Shown: positions 1 to 12,500 of the stretch, piece by piece
How positions within the stretch are numbered: the stretch's first letter is position 1
Layout of the letters: each line of letters starts with the position of its first letter
From: Lophius americanus
Taxonomy: Eukaryota; Chordata; Actinopteri; Lophiiformes; Lophiidae
Direction of reading: 5' to 3'
DNA length: 64,000 nt
NCBI GenBank assembly: GCA_037951165.1
Contig: JBBDHG010000098.1
Span: forward strand, 1,222,001 to 1,286,000
The notes under the pieces: model-generated
Databases searched by the model: none
What the model was told of the DNA's origin: nothing
Seen by the model: only the letters and a program-made list of their open reading frames with translations
Made by a program: the position numbers and the translations under genes

Positions 1-146
1 ATGACTGTGGAGATGGCTATCCAATGGGTTAGTTAGTTGGTTGGTTCCAACAACTTAGTCCAGATGAGAATATTTTATTGAATCGGTTGCTATGAAATTT
101 GGTTCAGGCATTCATGTTGATTTATTCTGATTTCACCCACCATCAG

Positions 147-613
147 AGATCTGCTGGGATATACGTGGCAGTCTCCTTCCTACCTCTACTTTGGTCCTAT
201 TGGAACTCTAACTACTATCCTTGTTGGACTAGTGGTCAGCTGGCTTACAGGTAAAGCAATGCATTCTGTTGGTATTGCTGAAATACATTCAATATTTCTT
301 AATGACCCTGTTTTGTATAATTCAGGAGAATGGGAGACAAGAGCAGATTCAAGATTGACATTCATGAAGGAAGACACTATTCTTTATCAACTATTTGTGT
401 TTATTAAAGACAGAGTAAGTGCTGCAGGTGAATACAATATCAAAACCTACAGACTGATAACAGCTACTGATCTGTTTTGTACTTTACCCTCTTTAGGTTG
501 CGGGACGATCAGGAAAGCCTGACCTGACAAGGAACATGCAGGACCGAGTTAACAAAACAAATACTGAATTCTATGACACTGAGATGAAACTTTTAAACAA
601 AGCTCCCAATTAA
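147..613 (+). CDS. slc5a8: SLC5A8-like sodium/monocarboxylate cotransporter, last three exons (5' part outside window)
   Basis: Exons 147-250, 326-414 and 497-613 (stop TAA 611-613) join in frame between GT-AG introns. The first encodes the last membrane span, including SYLYFGPIGT and ILVGLVVSWLTG. The second encodes a cytoplasmic tail with SRLTFMKEDTILYQLF. The third encodes a 38-residue tail ending LLNKAPN. Exon lengths 104 and 89 equal exons 15 and 16 of the intact minus-strand paralogue at 6574-15227, and the proteins align closely, so the family call is firm. The family moves short-chain monocarboxylates such as lactate, butyrate and nicotinate with sodium across the plasma membrane, using a LeuT-like fold. 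Whether this copy is complete and functional cannot be judged because its first ~14 exons are outside the window. The tail differs strongly from that of the paralogue. Confidence 0.85.
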
Positions 614-686
614 TACTAATGATGAAATGTCTATTTTGAATTTTCCTCTTGGTCATATTAATAATATTGACCTTGCATGCTAATAC

Positions 687-692
687 AATAAA
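687..692 (+). terminator. poly(A) signal of the plus-strand SLC5A8-like copy
   Basis: AATAAA about 75 bases after the stop codon at 611-613. It is the first canonical hexamer downstream and is consistent with a short 3' UTR. Confidence 0.5.
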
Positions 693-2029
693 TTACAAAG
701 ATTATAATGACATAATGTCAAAGTATTCCCCGTCATTGTTTCTGGGCCGGTGTTGTAGCTCTTGAGTTTGGGGGTAATGATTCACGTGCAGAAATAAGAG
801 AGTGCTTTAGGGGATATTGTTTTCAATTATCCAATATACAGGCCATGACCAGACATCAACCCACATATGTCAAACAATATGTACAAGAAGAAACAGAGTC
901 CATTTAAATGGTAGACCTTGTTTGATACACGAGTAAATGTATTCCAAAGCAAACAATCCGAAGGACAGGCAAAACAGGTTTGAGAGAAAATATGTCAAAC
1001 AAAATACAACACAAATTGGCAGCAAAAGCACAAACTGGTTCTCTTACCTATGATTCAGCCTTACCTATGATTCAGATTTACTGCCAGTGTGGCACTCATT
1101 GTCTGTCTGTTGACACGTATCCATCCATTTATTAAATTTTCCTGCGCAGGGCCACTTTTGGATATATTATTATTATAATTCCCTTGAAGCACATGCGGAC
1201 ACAAGTGGTTTCCTTGCGACTGGTTTAATTGAAGTTTTCTCTCCAAATCCAGCGTTGGCTGACACTGACATTGGCCTAACTTAATGACCAATATAAACTT
1301 CAACGAGTACACAAAACCTCCATGACTGCTGGTTGCTTGAGCTTTACGGATGTCTAGACTGAGAAGATATTCAAACATAAGACGATAATATGTTAACTCT
1401 AGACTGAGAAGATAAGAACACATCCACTATCTGTACATGAAAATCTGCACAGAATGACAGTTCAGTTTAACCTCTTTATTTCAGTCTCACCCGCCAAAGG
1501 AACATTGCCACAACAGAACCACACTTTATTATTCCGCACTGCAAGGCTACCATGTCTTCAGAGTTGCCACCGGGCCTTTTGACCGTTTCGAGGTATGTGC
1601 CACTATTAATTAAGTCAATGGATATTTAATTGGATTTTGTCTAAGATGTCTCATGCATGAATGCAAAAATACACAACAAACACAGAGAGACAACAGATTA
1701 TTTAGCGCCAAGTCGATTTCCAACGAAAGAGAAGATGGAGAAAGAGATGATGGCGTCTTGCCAGTAAAGACGTAAAAGTTATCAAATCCAGTTGATTAGA
1801 GGAAAGTCGTTTGTAGTCCTCTGGAAAACCAAACACCGTATTGTGGGGAAAGACATTTATAGTTATACCAAAATCAAGATTGGAACATGTGTGTTAAATT
1901 TGGTAACCAGTTCTCACAATCTGTACGATTTTGAGTGTATGTTTTGGATATTTTGAGAGGAAGTTTCCGAATAGTACTTTTGTTTTTGCTTCATGGCTAC
2001 CTCTGGGTGTTTACTTTGAACTGAGCATT
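693..2029. other. intergenic stretch without a recognised gene
   Basis: AT-rich DNA between the plus-strand SLC5A8-like 3' end and a small repeat. The open frames are short and have no recognisable domain. A 107-base stretch at 1484-1593 is bounded by AG and GT and open in one frame, but I could not link it to any family or neighbouring exon. Confidence 0.5.
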
Positions 2030-2034
2030 AAGCA

Positions 2035-2133
2035 CAAACTTTTAATAATAATAACAACAATAATAATAATAATAATACATTTAATTTATAACACACTTTA
2101 CATTTGGATCAAATCTCAAAGTGCTACAAAGTA
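2035..2133. repeat. interspersed repeat (SINE/LINE-tail type) with AAT microsatellite
   Basis: An (AAT)n tract followed by about 65 bases containing TTTACATTTGGATCAAATC and AAAGTGCTACAAAG. A nearly identical unit occurs at 29765-29850 in UTP20 intron 27, so this is a dispersed repeat. The microsatellite at one end suggests a retroposon tail. Exact family not determined. Confidence 0.65.
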
Positions 2134-3092
2134 AAAGCAGATAAAAGCATCAATTAAAAACAAAATAATAACTATATAAAACCTGACCAAAGAGCAGCAA
2201 TGTTAATTACAGTTGTAGGTTCTGCTAAAAAGGAATTTTTAAGTCCTTTTTTTTAAATGTGTCAGTCGTGGGAGGGCATTTCACAGACGAGACACAAACT
2301 TTTGACTTTGTCATGATGATACTACGTGCAATGTAACCTAAAAGGTGGGTTCTTGTAAAAGGGGTAATAGCAACAATGCCACGAAACCAATACTGCATTA
2401 GGTTAATGATGAGAGTTGGAGTTTGTTTGATAGCTTTAACAAAGTGCCTGCATCGGCTGGTTTTATGGCCTCCGTGCACCCTCACCAGCTTCACCAGTAG
2501 ATAAAGTCAAACATTCAATGTGTAAATGATGAGTGCATGTAGCCAATCCTGAATTATGAATAAAGCATTGTTATAATCCCTTACAAGAGGAATTCTGTAG
2601 CCACTTGAACCGAATGTAGCCAAGTTGGTCAAACTAAATTTATTTATAGCTAAGGATCAGCATCAACCAGCAGTATTCATACAATTCCAATGATACCCAT
2701 TCTACAAGATAAGTTAATGGTAGATCTGTAAGAACTATAATTTCAATATCATATTTTATGTACATTCATAATTACAAGTTCAAATGTTAGAAGGATAGAA
2801 AAAATAAACAAAGAAAAATGCCATGCAGAAAATATTTTTCTGCAATTTAAATCAGGATTGGTTTTGCCAGCTTTCTTCTATCCGTTCCCTTTAGGATCAG
2901 CTCTCCTGCTCCTCTTGTTACCTGAAAAGGAAAAAGCAGAAGTCAGAAGTTGACACCTGTGGGTGCTTTCAGATATTGTTGCTCCCCTGTAGCACTTACT
3001 CTTGTCTTTGACAAACATGACTAGGTGATAAAGAGTTGTGTCTTCTTTCATTAATTTAAACCTTGATTCTGTTCTGGTCCTCTAACCTCCTG

Positions 3093-4030
3093 AAATTGAC
3101 AAAACATGGTCATAAAACAAAATCTAATGTATTTAAACAAAACAAATTAAATGTATTGCTCTACCTGTAAACAAACTGACTACCTGTCCAACAAGGATGG
3201 CTGTTCAAGTTCCAATATGACAAAAGCAAAGATAGGAAAGAACACTGACATGTCTCTACCAGCTAATGTCTGATGGTGGGAGAAAATAGTTCTTGTTGAA
3301 ATACCATGCACACATGTATCTCCGTTTGTGTTTGCTGTTTGTGCATGAAATATCACACAACCCCACTTAAAAAAACAAAACAAAAATGATATGATCAATT
3401 CAAAACAACTATACAACTGTTCCAAAAACAATACGGGCCACCTGCTAGAAAGACAAATCTCTAAATTGACTGATGGATAAATTAAAGAATTATGATATAA
3501 TATGAATGTTCTGCCACTAGGGGTCAACCCCATGAAAGCAGAAACATGAGAAGTGTGGCCATTGTAGTCTTCATTCTTAAACAATCACCATAGCCAATGA
3601 AACTCTATCTGATGCGAGTCAGGATGATTTCTTTTTTCCCATTCTCTGATCCCCTCCATGAAGTTATAGTGACAGTTGACCAAATAAAATTCACCTTTAC
3701 CTTATTTTCTATTGGTTTAAAAATTTTAAATAATTACACTTCCAGTCAAGAAACATTAAGAAACTGCACGGTTTTTTTTAGATAGTTTGATAGAATAATC
3801 ATATAAATAGTTTTTGGGTTCTAATGATTGCTTGTTTCAAACACCAAAATGAACATCAGACAAGAAGAGGAGATGAACAGGATGACAGAGTCATTTTTTT
3901 TTTTGCAACCCTGGATTAATTTTCTCAGTTCATTATCCGGAATTATAGAAATCACTAAAAGGAAAAGCCATAATTCACAGAGAAAAGACTTCCATCCAGC
4001 TGATGCACAGTTTAACAATGACCAGTCAGT
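3093..4030. other. pseudogene interior, no exon recognised
   Basis: This is where exons 12-15 should lie between the exon 11 and exon 16 relics. I read it on both strands and found no match to the conserved segments those exons encode in the intact gene (LCIGMAALASVMG, FGVIGGPLLGLF, SYLYFSPIGT). Confidence 0.5.
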
Positions 4031-4277
4031 GACTCAGTCCTTTGGACAACCAGAACATGTTAGTGCACGGTTTAATGAGGTCCTCCAGTGTCACTGCAGC
4101 CAGTGCATTAATGCTGGAAGACACTGTACTGGGATTCAATCACAACAATATTACAAAGACTGGATTATCGCCATTATGGAGGAGTTCAAGTTGTATGTTG
4201 TCGATAGCCAATGTCACTCTGCAGGTTGATACAGATTTTTCAAAGGTTACTGTATATATGAAGGTGGGATTGGTGCT

Positions 4278-4336
4278 ATATAATAATATATATATATATA
4301 TATATATGATATATATATATATATATATATATATAA
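4278..4336. repeat. (TA)n microsatellite
   Basis: Nearly pure TA dinucleotide repeat with short interruptions, beside the exon 11 relic of the SLC5A8-like pseudogene. Confidence 0.9.
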
Positions 4337-6061
4337 TAATGCTCTTGTATGTTTGTACTGCATTAGCGTTAAAAGTGATCACAACAGATGGAAATGATTT
4401 CTCTGCATTTTATTTATTTTATTAATTTAATATCTTAGACGCTCTAAATTTACCATTAATTTACAAATTGTTTAGTCGAGCATGTTTTTAAACAGTAAAA
4501 GAAAATCAGACTTTCGTGGAAAATAGTCCATTTTAATTAGATGAGCTCACAGTAACTTTCTTCTTTATAAAGTGATTTATTTTAACTGCTTTGGTAAAGC
4601 AAATATTTAGGTCAGTTTCACTTTCATCTAGTAGTCAAACCATTTCTGCAGCAAGAGGCACAACCATACAATCATCCTCTGAGAGTAAAATCATACTCAC
4701 CTCATAGGTGCTGGTGATGGCCAGTCTGTAGAAGACCGGAAGAAAGACATCCGTAACAACCGGCGTTGATATTATATAACCGGTTCTAAAATATACAAAG
4801 ATGTCTCCACAACAATACACCTACAAAGAATATTTCGAATTAGCTGTCAACAAAACAGTAAAGCATTAAGTAATAAAATCAAAAGTAATAATGATGCATG
4901 GGATTTCCTTCATATTTATTCGTAGCATGGCTGATGTAATTTTGTTGCAGTGCAGGTTAAAGAAATAAACTATTTTTTATTTCTATTAAATAGTTTCTAT
5001 TACATTTTTATTCAACCACTTTAAAGAGAACAGCTTCCTTGTGAGATGCAGTCGGCAGTCGTTGATTCAGGTCTGAATGTAAACTTATATATTCCTGATC
5101 AATAGTTTAATCAATTTCTAAAGAAACAAAAATAAAATGTATTAATTAAATGTTACTGAATATACAAATAAGCAGTATATTGTAAAAGCTGAGATGTGAA
5201 TGAAATGAATCAGTTAGATTAAATATTGAAAAAATCCTTTTGAAGGGTAAAAATAGATAGAATAGTTTTTCATTTCCTCTTTTGTTTTGGAATATTATAT
5301 TAAAGAGCACATAATTCTAGAATCCTCAAAACCTTACCTCAGCTGGGCTGGACAGCACTGTGATGGATGACATGACGGTGGCAGTCAGAGATATGGAAAC
5401 CGGCAGGGCCTTCAATGTTAAAAAGTCTTTGGCATTTTCTTGGCCCCTTCTGACCCAGGTAAAATAAACCCCAATGATAGAGGAAACCACCAGCATGAGA
5501 GAAAATACCTCATAGTCTGCTGCCATAAAGGAGCCAGCTACCACAGAGTCCCAAGAACTACAAATGCAGCTGCTAATATGCAGGTTTGCAATCAGACTGA
5601 ATAACCAGTCAAAAATAACTGAAAGTTCTGGCAATCACCTCAAGCTCCCAGTATGTTACTGGACAGCAGGAAAGTAATAAAAGTCTTTCCCTGTCACAAC
5701 TATACTCAACAATAAATCACTATGAACATTCTTGACCCCATTGTAAGCGAATACATTTTAAGTTTTACGCACTAAAGTGTTTATGCTTGCCTCAGCATTC
5801 TATTCTAAAACATCCTGTAATATGAGATATTTTCATTTTCTTGAATAAAAAGAATCCAGTATTAGAGTCACTTTCTCAAACTAGTATCATTGTTTCTTTC
5901 TCAATCCCCGTTTACCCAGCTGACGCAGTTTCTGTTTTAAATTGCAGAAATAATTATTTACAAGGACAGCTAATGTGGCATTCAGCTTTTTACTCTATTA
6001 CTAAAACACAAAGACACACACTCACATTCATACCCTCTAACAGTATAGATTAACCTAATTG

Positions 6062-6435
6062 TGACAGCTGCTGTAATGGATAAAGTATTCACATACTTTA
6101 CTTGAGTAAAAGTACACGTTCCAATTTACCAGTTAGTCCAATTGTAATCACAGTTTTTGAATCTTAAGTGGAAGGATACTTTTCTCAACCCCTAGAGAAA
6201 TAATCAATGCAATGTGATTTTCACTGACAAAGTGTAATTAGAAAAGTAAGTAGTACTTACAAATGTACGACACATGTTGTGGAGTAGAAAGTACGATAAT
6301 TCCCTGAGGTGTTTGAGGTGTAATAACTTTGAAGTAGCATAAAATGGAAAATCTCATGTGAAGTAAAAGTACCCAAAATCTGTACTTAAGTGCAGCACTT
6401 GAGTAAATGTATTAAGTTACTGACCACCACTGGGG
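6062..6435. repeat. teleost interspersed repeat, possibly a MITE
   Basis: AT-rich stretch made of recurring TACTTGAGTAAAAGTAC and TTAAGTGCAGCACTTGAGTAAATG type words, ending TTACTGACCACCACTGG. This word composition is typical of a very common fish repeat that starts and ends near a CCACCACTG motif. I cannot assign the family without a library search. Confidence 0.55.
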
Positions 6436-6559
6436 AGTAGACATCTGGAAAACATGCATACAGAAAGCACCCACTTTGAGATGAATATGGTCAGTCATAA
6501 ACAGGTCATATGTATATTAATTTAAGTATGTAAATTATCTAACAGATGTTATTTAACAT

Positions 6560-6565
6560 TTTATT
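6560..6565 (-). terminator. candidate poly(A) signal of the intact SLC5A8-like gene
   Basis: AATAAA on the minus strand (TTTATT on plus) only 9 bases after the stop codon at 6574-6576. Such a short 3' UTR is possible but unusual; other hexamers further downstream could be used. Confidence 0.35.
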
Positions 6566-6573
6566 CATGGTAT

Positions 6574-9500
6574 TCATTCAGGCATTGTACTTTTTGTTAA
6601 GTCCAGCTCAATGTTACAGAAAGCTGCATTAGCACTGCCAATCTTCTCTCCGTCCCTCGTCAGGACGAGTTTTCCTGATCGCTTTCCTGTTGGTCTCATG
6701 GCCTCAAATGGAAAGAGCGGAGAGCAGAAAGTCAGAAGCTATAGGTATTCCATGAAATAGTTTTACTGCTGGATCACTCACTCTGTCTTTCAAAAACATG
6801 AATATGTGATAAAGAGTTGTGTCTTCTTTCTTTAATGTAAGTCTCGATTCCACCGTCAGGTTCCAGCCCCCTAAAAGTACATTAAGAGCACTTCAATAAA
6901 ATTGAAGCTCATTACAAACCAAAGCTGTGTTTCATTACAAATGTGCATAAAGAAGATAACATTCAATTTCTTTACCAGTTATCAGGCTGATTAATAGTCC
7001 CACAACAATAGTTATTATGGTTCCAATGGGACTGAAGTACAGGTAGGAAATAGAGTACCAGTTATCTGCTAGCGGTGGCCTGAAAATTAGTAGAAATAGT
7101 GCAGGTTCAAAAAGTAGTGCAGAGATAAACAAAACTGTTATAAATTGCATGATTACTAAGTTTACATTTCATCCTGTGGAGGTTCTGTATTATTGGAACC
7201 TCCAGTAGTATTTTTGCTTAACCAGACCAATGTATTGAGGATTTGGGAGTAGTACCCATCATGCACCATTCAGCCATAATATCAGCCATAATATTACAAT
7301 AACTGACAGGTAACATCAGAATAACAATGATCATCTTCTCACCATGGCAACTGTCAGTGGGTGAGATATTAAGCAACACATGGACATTTTATCCTGAACT
7401 TGATGAGTTGGAAACAGGAAATAATCTGAGGGACTCTGAAAACGGGCAAAATTGTTATGATGATTTGACTGGGTCATAACACCTGCACAACTGTAGTTCT
7501 TGTTGGGTGTTCCTGATCCTCAAGAGTTAGTACACACAAAGTGGTTTAAAAAACAAAAACTGGTGAAGTAGCAACAGGGTCATGGGCGTCCAAGTCTCAC
7601 TGATAGATAAGGAGAGTAAAGGCCAGCATGTATCATCCAAACCCACGGAGTAACTACTGCTGCACATAGTGCTGGAAAATATAACACTGGTTCAGACAGA
7701 AAGGTGTCGGAACACATCAACGGGCTGTTAAGTGGCCTAAATAAATTCAGGCAAGTGGTTTTAGATTTATGGCATGGTGGTGTACGCGAACATGAGTGGA
7801 TCCAGAGCAAGATGGGGACAGGTCAAAGCTGAAATCTGACTATCCTATCCCTTATTTGTGAGACTTCTAATGTGCCTTATAACAATAGTTGACGTCATGT
7901 TGTAATGGAAATGATTCTAATTTTTTAAATAATTGTATTTATAAGAGGGAAACGGTCAATCTGATGTACCATGAATTCTCTCAGTATGTGTTAACCCTGT
8001 GAAAGAAATGTTTACTCTCTGCTTTCACTAAACCTTGTAGCTCTCAGACACTCACTTGTCATCAATGCTATGTTCAGCGGCCATGGTGAAGGAGATTATC
8101 TGTGTTGGAAGAGCAGTGGAGGTCCAGTTGAAGCTGCCTGTAGTGGTGAAGTTACAGCCCTCAGTGGTCAGAGACAGAGGGCGGGTCATTGCTGGGGGGG
8201 GAGGGTGGATCTGGGCTCCAATAGCCATCCACAGAGACACAGCCAAACCCGACGCAAGGCCCGACAAAGCTCCCTGCAAGACATTTGAAGCATTGAAAAT
8301 GTTAGAAGGTTATTTCAAAGGAACCTACAAATGGTACAAGTCTGTGAAGTGCTATGATGTTTACACCAGCCGGCTGCAATATTAATTAATACCAGTGACT
8401 AATGTTTTGGTATATTAGTCTGCGTTGCATCCTTCATAATTTATGGCACTGCAATATTGTGATGTTTGATTGGAAGTGTGTCTTTTATATAAGTTCATGT
8501 GAAAACATTAATATTGTCTAGCAACTCCTGACCGATCAGCCAAAACATTAGAACTGGTAACTGTATAAATGTTGTGGCTGATCGATGTATATGGGGAGAA
8601 GAAAGAAATGTGAGGGGAGAAAATAATCTGTATAAGAAAAAGAAGAATATTCTTGACCATAGTAGGTAAATATAGTCAGTGATCCAAACGTAACATTTTA
8701 TAAGATAAATTATATAAATGGTTATCCCAGAGGTATCCCAGGAGTATATTTCATTTAAATGTTTGATTCATGTCTCCTAATATTATCACTGGGGAGTAAA
8801 AATAGCAACAAAAACCACTGGTAATAAGGGAATTCTTACTTTGGAGTTGGCAAATGGACAGAGGATACCCATTGTAAACAAACCGAGTAAAGGGCCTCCA
8901 ATGACTCCAAATATACTGATGACAGCCTGTGTAGAGAAAAACACATCAATAAACCTGCAGGATTCGTTCCGACAAAAGATAAAGGATGCCAGAGGAGCCT
9001 TCAAATTAAGCTGATAAAACCATGATAAACAATCATATACCTCCTTAAATATTATTTGACTTTATTTAGAAGAAAACTATCGAGCCTTTAGTCTTGTAGC
9101 TCCATTCTACCTGCAAAATCCCTCCCATGACTGAAGCCAGCGCTGCCATTCCAATGCATAAAACCCCATATGCGATACCTGCAAGCAATATTATGGAAGA
9201 ATATGAAATTTCTCACTTAATATCTATCAGTGAAAATGGTGTGAGTAAACTTCACCCACTCAGTCCTTTGGATACCCAGGAAAGATGTTTCTCTGACATG
9301 TTAGTGTACGGTTTGACCAGGTCCTCTAGTGTCACTGCAGCCAGTGCATTGATGCTGGAAGACACTGTACTGGGGTTGGAAGGACAAACAAATCACACAC
9401 TGAAATCCACAATTTGGTCACCCTTGGCAAAAGAAATACTACAGCCAATGAAAAGTATGCCTTCAAAATTGTAAATGTGATAACTTGATCAATAGAGTGA

Positions 9501-12500
9501 AATAAGTTATATGTTAAGTACTGTATTAACCTTAGAGAGCCACTATATGCAGCAGCAACAAACAGTCCAGGGAGGCCAGGATAGTCTCCCAAGATGTCCA
9601 TCACCAAAAACGGCATCAGCTACAGAGGAAGGGTTACAGTGGTTTGGTATACGTGATTAGGAGGGTTGGAGACTCACAGTACATTCATATAATCATGAAT
9701 ACGTCGACAAGAAATCTGCACATTCATCCTTTTTAGAAAATGGTGGATGGATGCTGATTGAAAATAGAACATGGATTTCCAAATATTGTATCATCTTTTT
9801 ATGTCACATAAATTTGAATAGATACAAACACTGAATGTTTTCATAATGATAATCTCATTCACTTTTGTGTAGAGCTGTGTGTGTATGTGTGTGACAACGA
9901 TCTCTACAACTCTATAAGTTATGCTATGCTTCTCTTCATCACACCTGATCAGGAGCAGACACAAGTCCAGCCGTCCATGGGTCACAGTTCTTGTAGACTG
10001 AGAAGAGGCACATTCCTGCAAACACTGAGCACAGCAAGATGGACAACAGACCTAACAGGTTGATGTACAGAGATCTGGAAAAGGGGAGAAACAGATGAAA
10101 AGATGTTTGTAGAAACATTATAATAATGTTAGATCAAACACACACTAATCTATACAACACAAGAGTCACCTAAGGATGACATAAACCCCTGACTCCAAAA
10201 AAATAACTGTACAATGAGGTGATTTTTGAGTAGTGTATCTTTGTTTTGGTTATATGCTAAGGAGAATATGTCCAACCTTCAGAGTTACCTTAAAATCACA
10301 TTTACATGGAAAGCTACAAAAAAATAGAATTTGTAGAGAAAAGGCAAAACTCCTCATTGGGGTGAACAAGTGCACCAAAGTGAGGCTGGACATGACCCTG
10401 GTTGAGTCTTAAAACGGTGTGATATGAGACAGGACATAGCAGTCCTATCTCATATCACTGAGATAGGACCCCTGAAAAGCATGGGGGTTCGAGGACATTC
10501 CTTCAGCCAAGCCGTTAGTTCGCGATCAGAGGCATCTGAATGAAGCTGCAACTGACTTTGGAGAAAGTGGAAGGACCACAACTGGGCTGCACTGTGTGCA
10601 GAAAAAGGGGTAAAGACACAGGGGGGCACACCTGGGATACCAGGTGCTGCTGTTTAGCTCTCTGGAGGTGTTATCTGCTCTCGTTGAAACACAGATGAAA
10701 GAGGTTGCCCTCCTGAAGACCCCAATGAAGTGATTACTACTACTACTTACTTAAGACATCAGGTAAGTTCTGATTAATCTAAGGGAGTGTAACAACAAGA
10801 CCTATGAGCATGGATGAGTTATGTATAAAGGTTGGTAAAACATGTTCCCGTTGACAATACACAAAATAAGAGGGAAATTGTGTTTGAGCACAGAGTTGCC
10901 TCCACCACTGGAAACATACAATTATATTGATAAAGGTAGATTGATTAACGGATTATAGGTAAATATGACAAGAGCAAACTGACATGAAAATCATATAAAT
11001 GTACCTAAAATGTAAAAATAAGAAAACAGAAGATCTTTGTTACAATTACATGGTATGTGTGAAATACGATCGAATTCTATCCATGGTTGAGGAGATGAGG
11101 ATGGAGTAACCATGTTAGGTATGGATGTATGAGATGTATGGAACGTATGGGATGTACCGCCAAGGTTAAGGCTTTATGTCCACTTTCGTGGAGGCACAAT
11201 GTTTGTACTTACATTCAAAGTATCAAAAGACACAACTAAGTATTTGGTTGATATGTGTGTAAAACATGGTGAAGCTAGTATTTATTTTTTTGCTGTGGAC
11301 AAGATGACCACCCTTCAGACTTAAAATCCTGTTTCCATAGATACAAAACTGACAAGGGTAACCCTATGTGATGAATAAGCACTTAAAGTTAAGCATTTCT
11401 TTATACAGATATATGGAAAAATATCACAGAAAACAATCAAAGCAAGGACGTATTACCAAGATGGCACACATCCCATAAATATCTCAGGACTCACAGTTTG
11501 GCATGAGTGATGCTCTTGCAGGCGATGTATCTCTGAACCTGGGCCTGGTTGATTCCATAGATACTGGCCCAGACAAACGCACCCCCAAAGGTTATGGTCC
11601 AGAAAGTGTGCCTCCTCAAAGGGTTTGTGTCAAAGCTAGTAAAATGTAAGAGACAGCAGATTCAGAGGTTTCAGGATGCACATATACCGTTGCAGTAACT
11701 ATGCAGTACTATATAATATATTTTTTATCTTTGTTTTATTTAATGACTTTTTATTGTCTTTCTTATGTCGATATTTATTGTTTGATTTTATTCATCCTCG
11801 TAAAGCACTTTGGTCAAGTAAGGTTGTTTTTAATGTGCTATATAAATAAACTTGTATCACTGTGAAAAGTGATCCTGCTCCTGTTCATCTCTTGTTCCAT
11901 TAAAAAGAGCCATACCGGCACATACACACATACTCACTCCCAAAAGTTAAGTCTCCCTCCTTGCTGTGAATCTGAAACGATGGGGAAGACTCCACCTTGT
12001 ACTACAACCGACCTGATGATGACCGACAGGAAGCCTGCAAACATGACACCAAGCTGGAGAAAATATGTTGATCACTTTAATTGGCTTATCATAACTTCCC
12101 TTTATTGGTTCTTGTTCTGCTTGTTTGTTGAGCTTAAAAAATAGGAAGAGAACTAATAAAGTCTTCCGAAGCATAAACCAAAATGTTGACGATTTGAATA
12201 AAAGGTGGTTGATACTTAATGACACGTTTCTTGCTGTTGTGGTATACTATTCTGTCACAATGTTGTCATTTGTAACCACAGAAAGGCATGAGACATGCCT
12301 GGTCCTTCCTGACCCGATGAGTTATCTTAATTCTACATTCCCACACAAATCCCAAGAATTTGTGCCAGTAATAGCTACCTGAAACACATCTGTCCACACG
12401 ACCGCCTTCAGACCCCCCTGGAACAATGAGGAGCACAAACGGATGATATGGGGATGTAAAAGAATCGAGAAGATTATTATAACATTCTAAGAAAACATCT

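Larger units (their letters stand above)
2880..5555 (-). pseudogene. decayed SLC5A8-like copy (exons 1, 2, 11, 16 and 17 only)
   Basis: Minus-strand matches to five exons of the intact paralogue, in the same order: exon 1 at 5338-~5555, exon 2 at 4701-4820 (120 bases, same length as the intact exon), exon 11 at 4034-4128, exon 16 at about 3001-3089, and exon 17 at about 2880-2925. Exons 3-10 and 12-15 are missing. Exon 1 has lost the start codon context and four to five residues around the conserved MGGRR segment. Exon 11 is 15 bases shorter. In exon 16 the codon for the conserved Trp (TGG in both other copies) is TAG. Exon 2 remains open and includes VTDVFLPVFYRLAITSTYE. The unit cannot encode a 13-span transporter. 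It lies head-to-tail about 1 kb beyond the stop of the intact gene, so a tandem duplication followed by internal loss is the simplest reading. Confidence 0.85.

Noticed and set aside
1484..1593. Possible isolated exon on the plus strand, preceded by TTATTTCAG and followed by GTATGTG
   Set aside because: Open in two frames, but no family recognised, no partner exon nearby and no phase constraint. Chance AG/GT pairs around 100-base open stretches are common.
4042..4425. Plus-strand open frames over 3828-4425
   Set aside because: They run opposite to the exon 11 relic of the SLC5A8-like pseudogene and into the TA microsatellite; shadow frames without domain content.
8056..8385. Plus-strand frame of 109 codons
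   Set aside because: Antisense shadow of exon 14 of the SLC5A8-like gene, which has the conserved protein sequence on the minus strand.
10480..10790. GC-richer stretch in intron 8 of the SLC5A8-like gene that could be retroelement DNA
   Set aside because: No frame with a recognisable motif and no second copy found in the window; only a vague resemblance to fish retroelement words.
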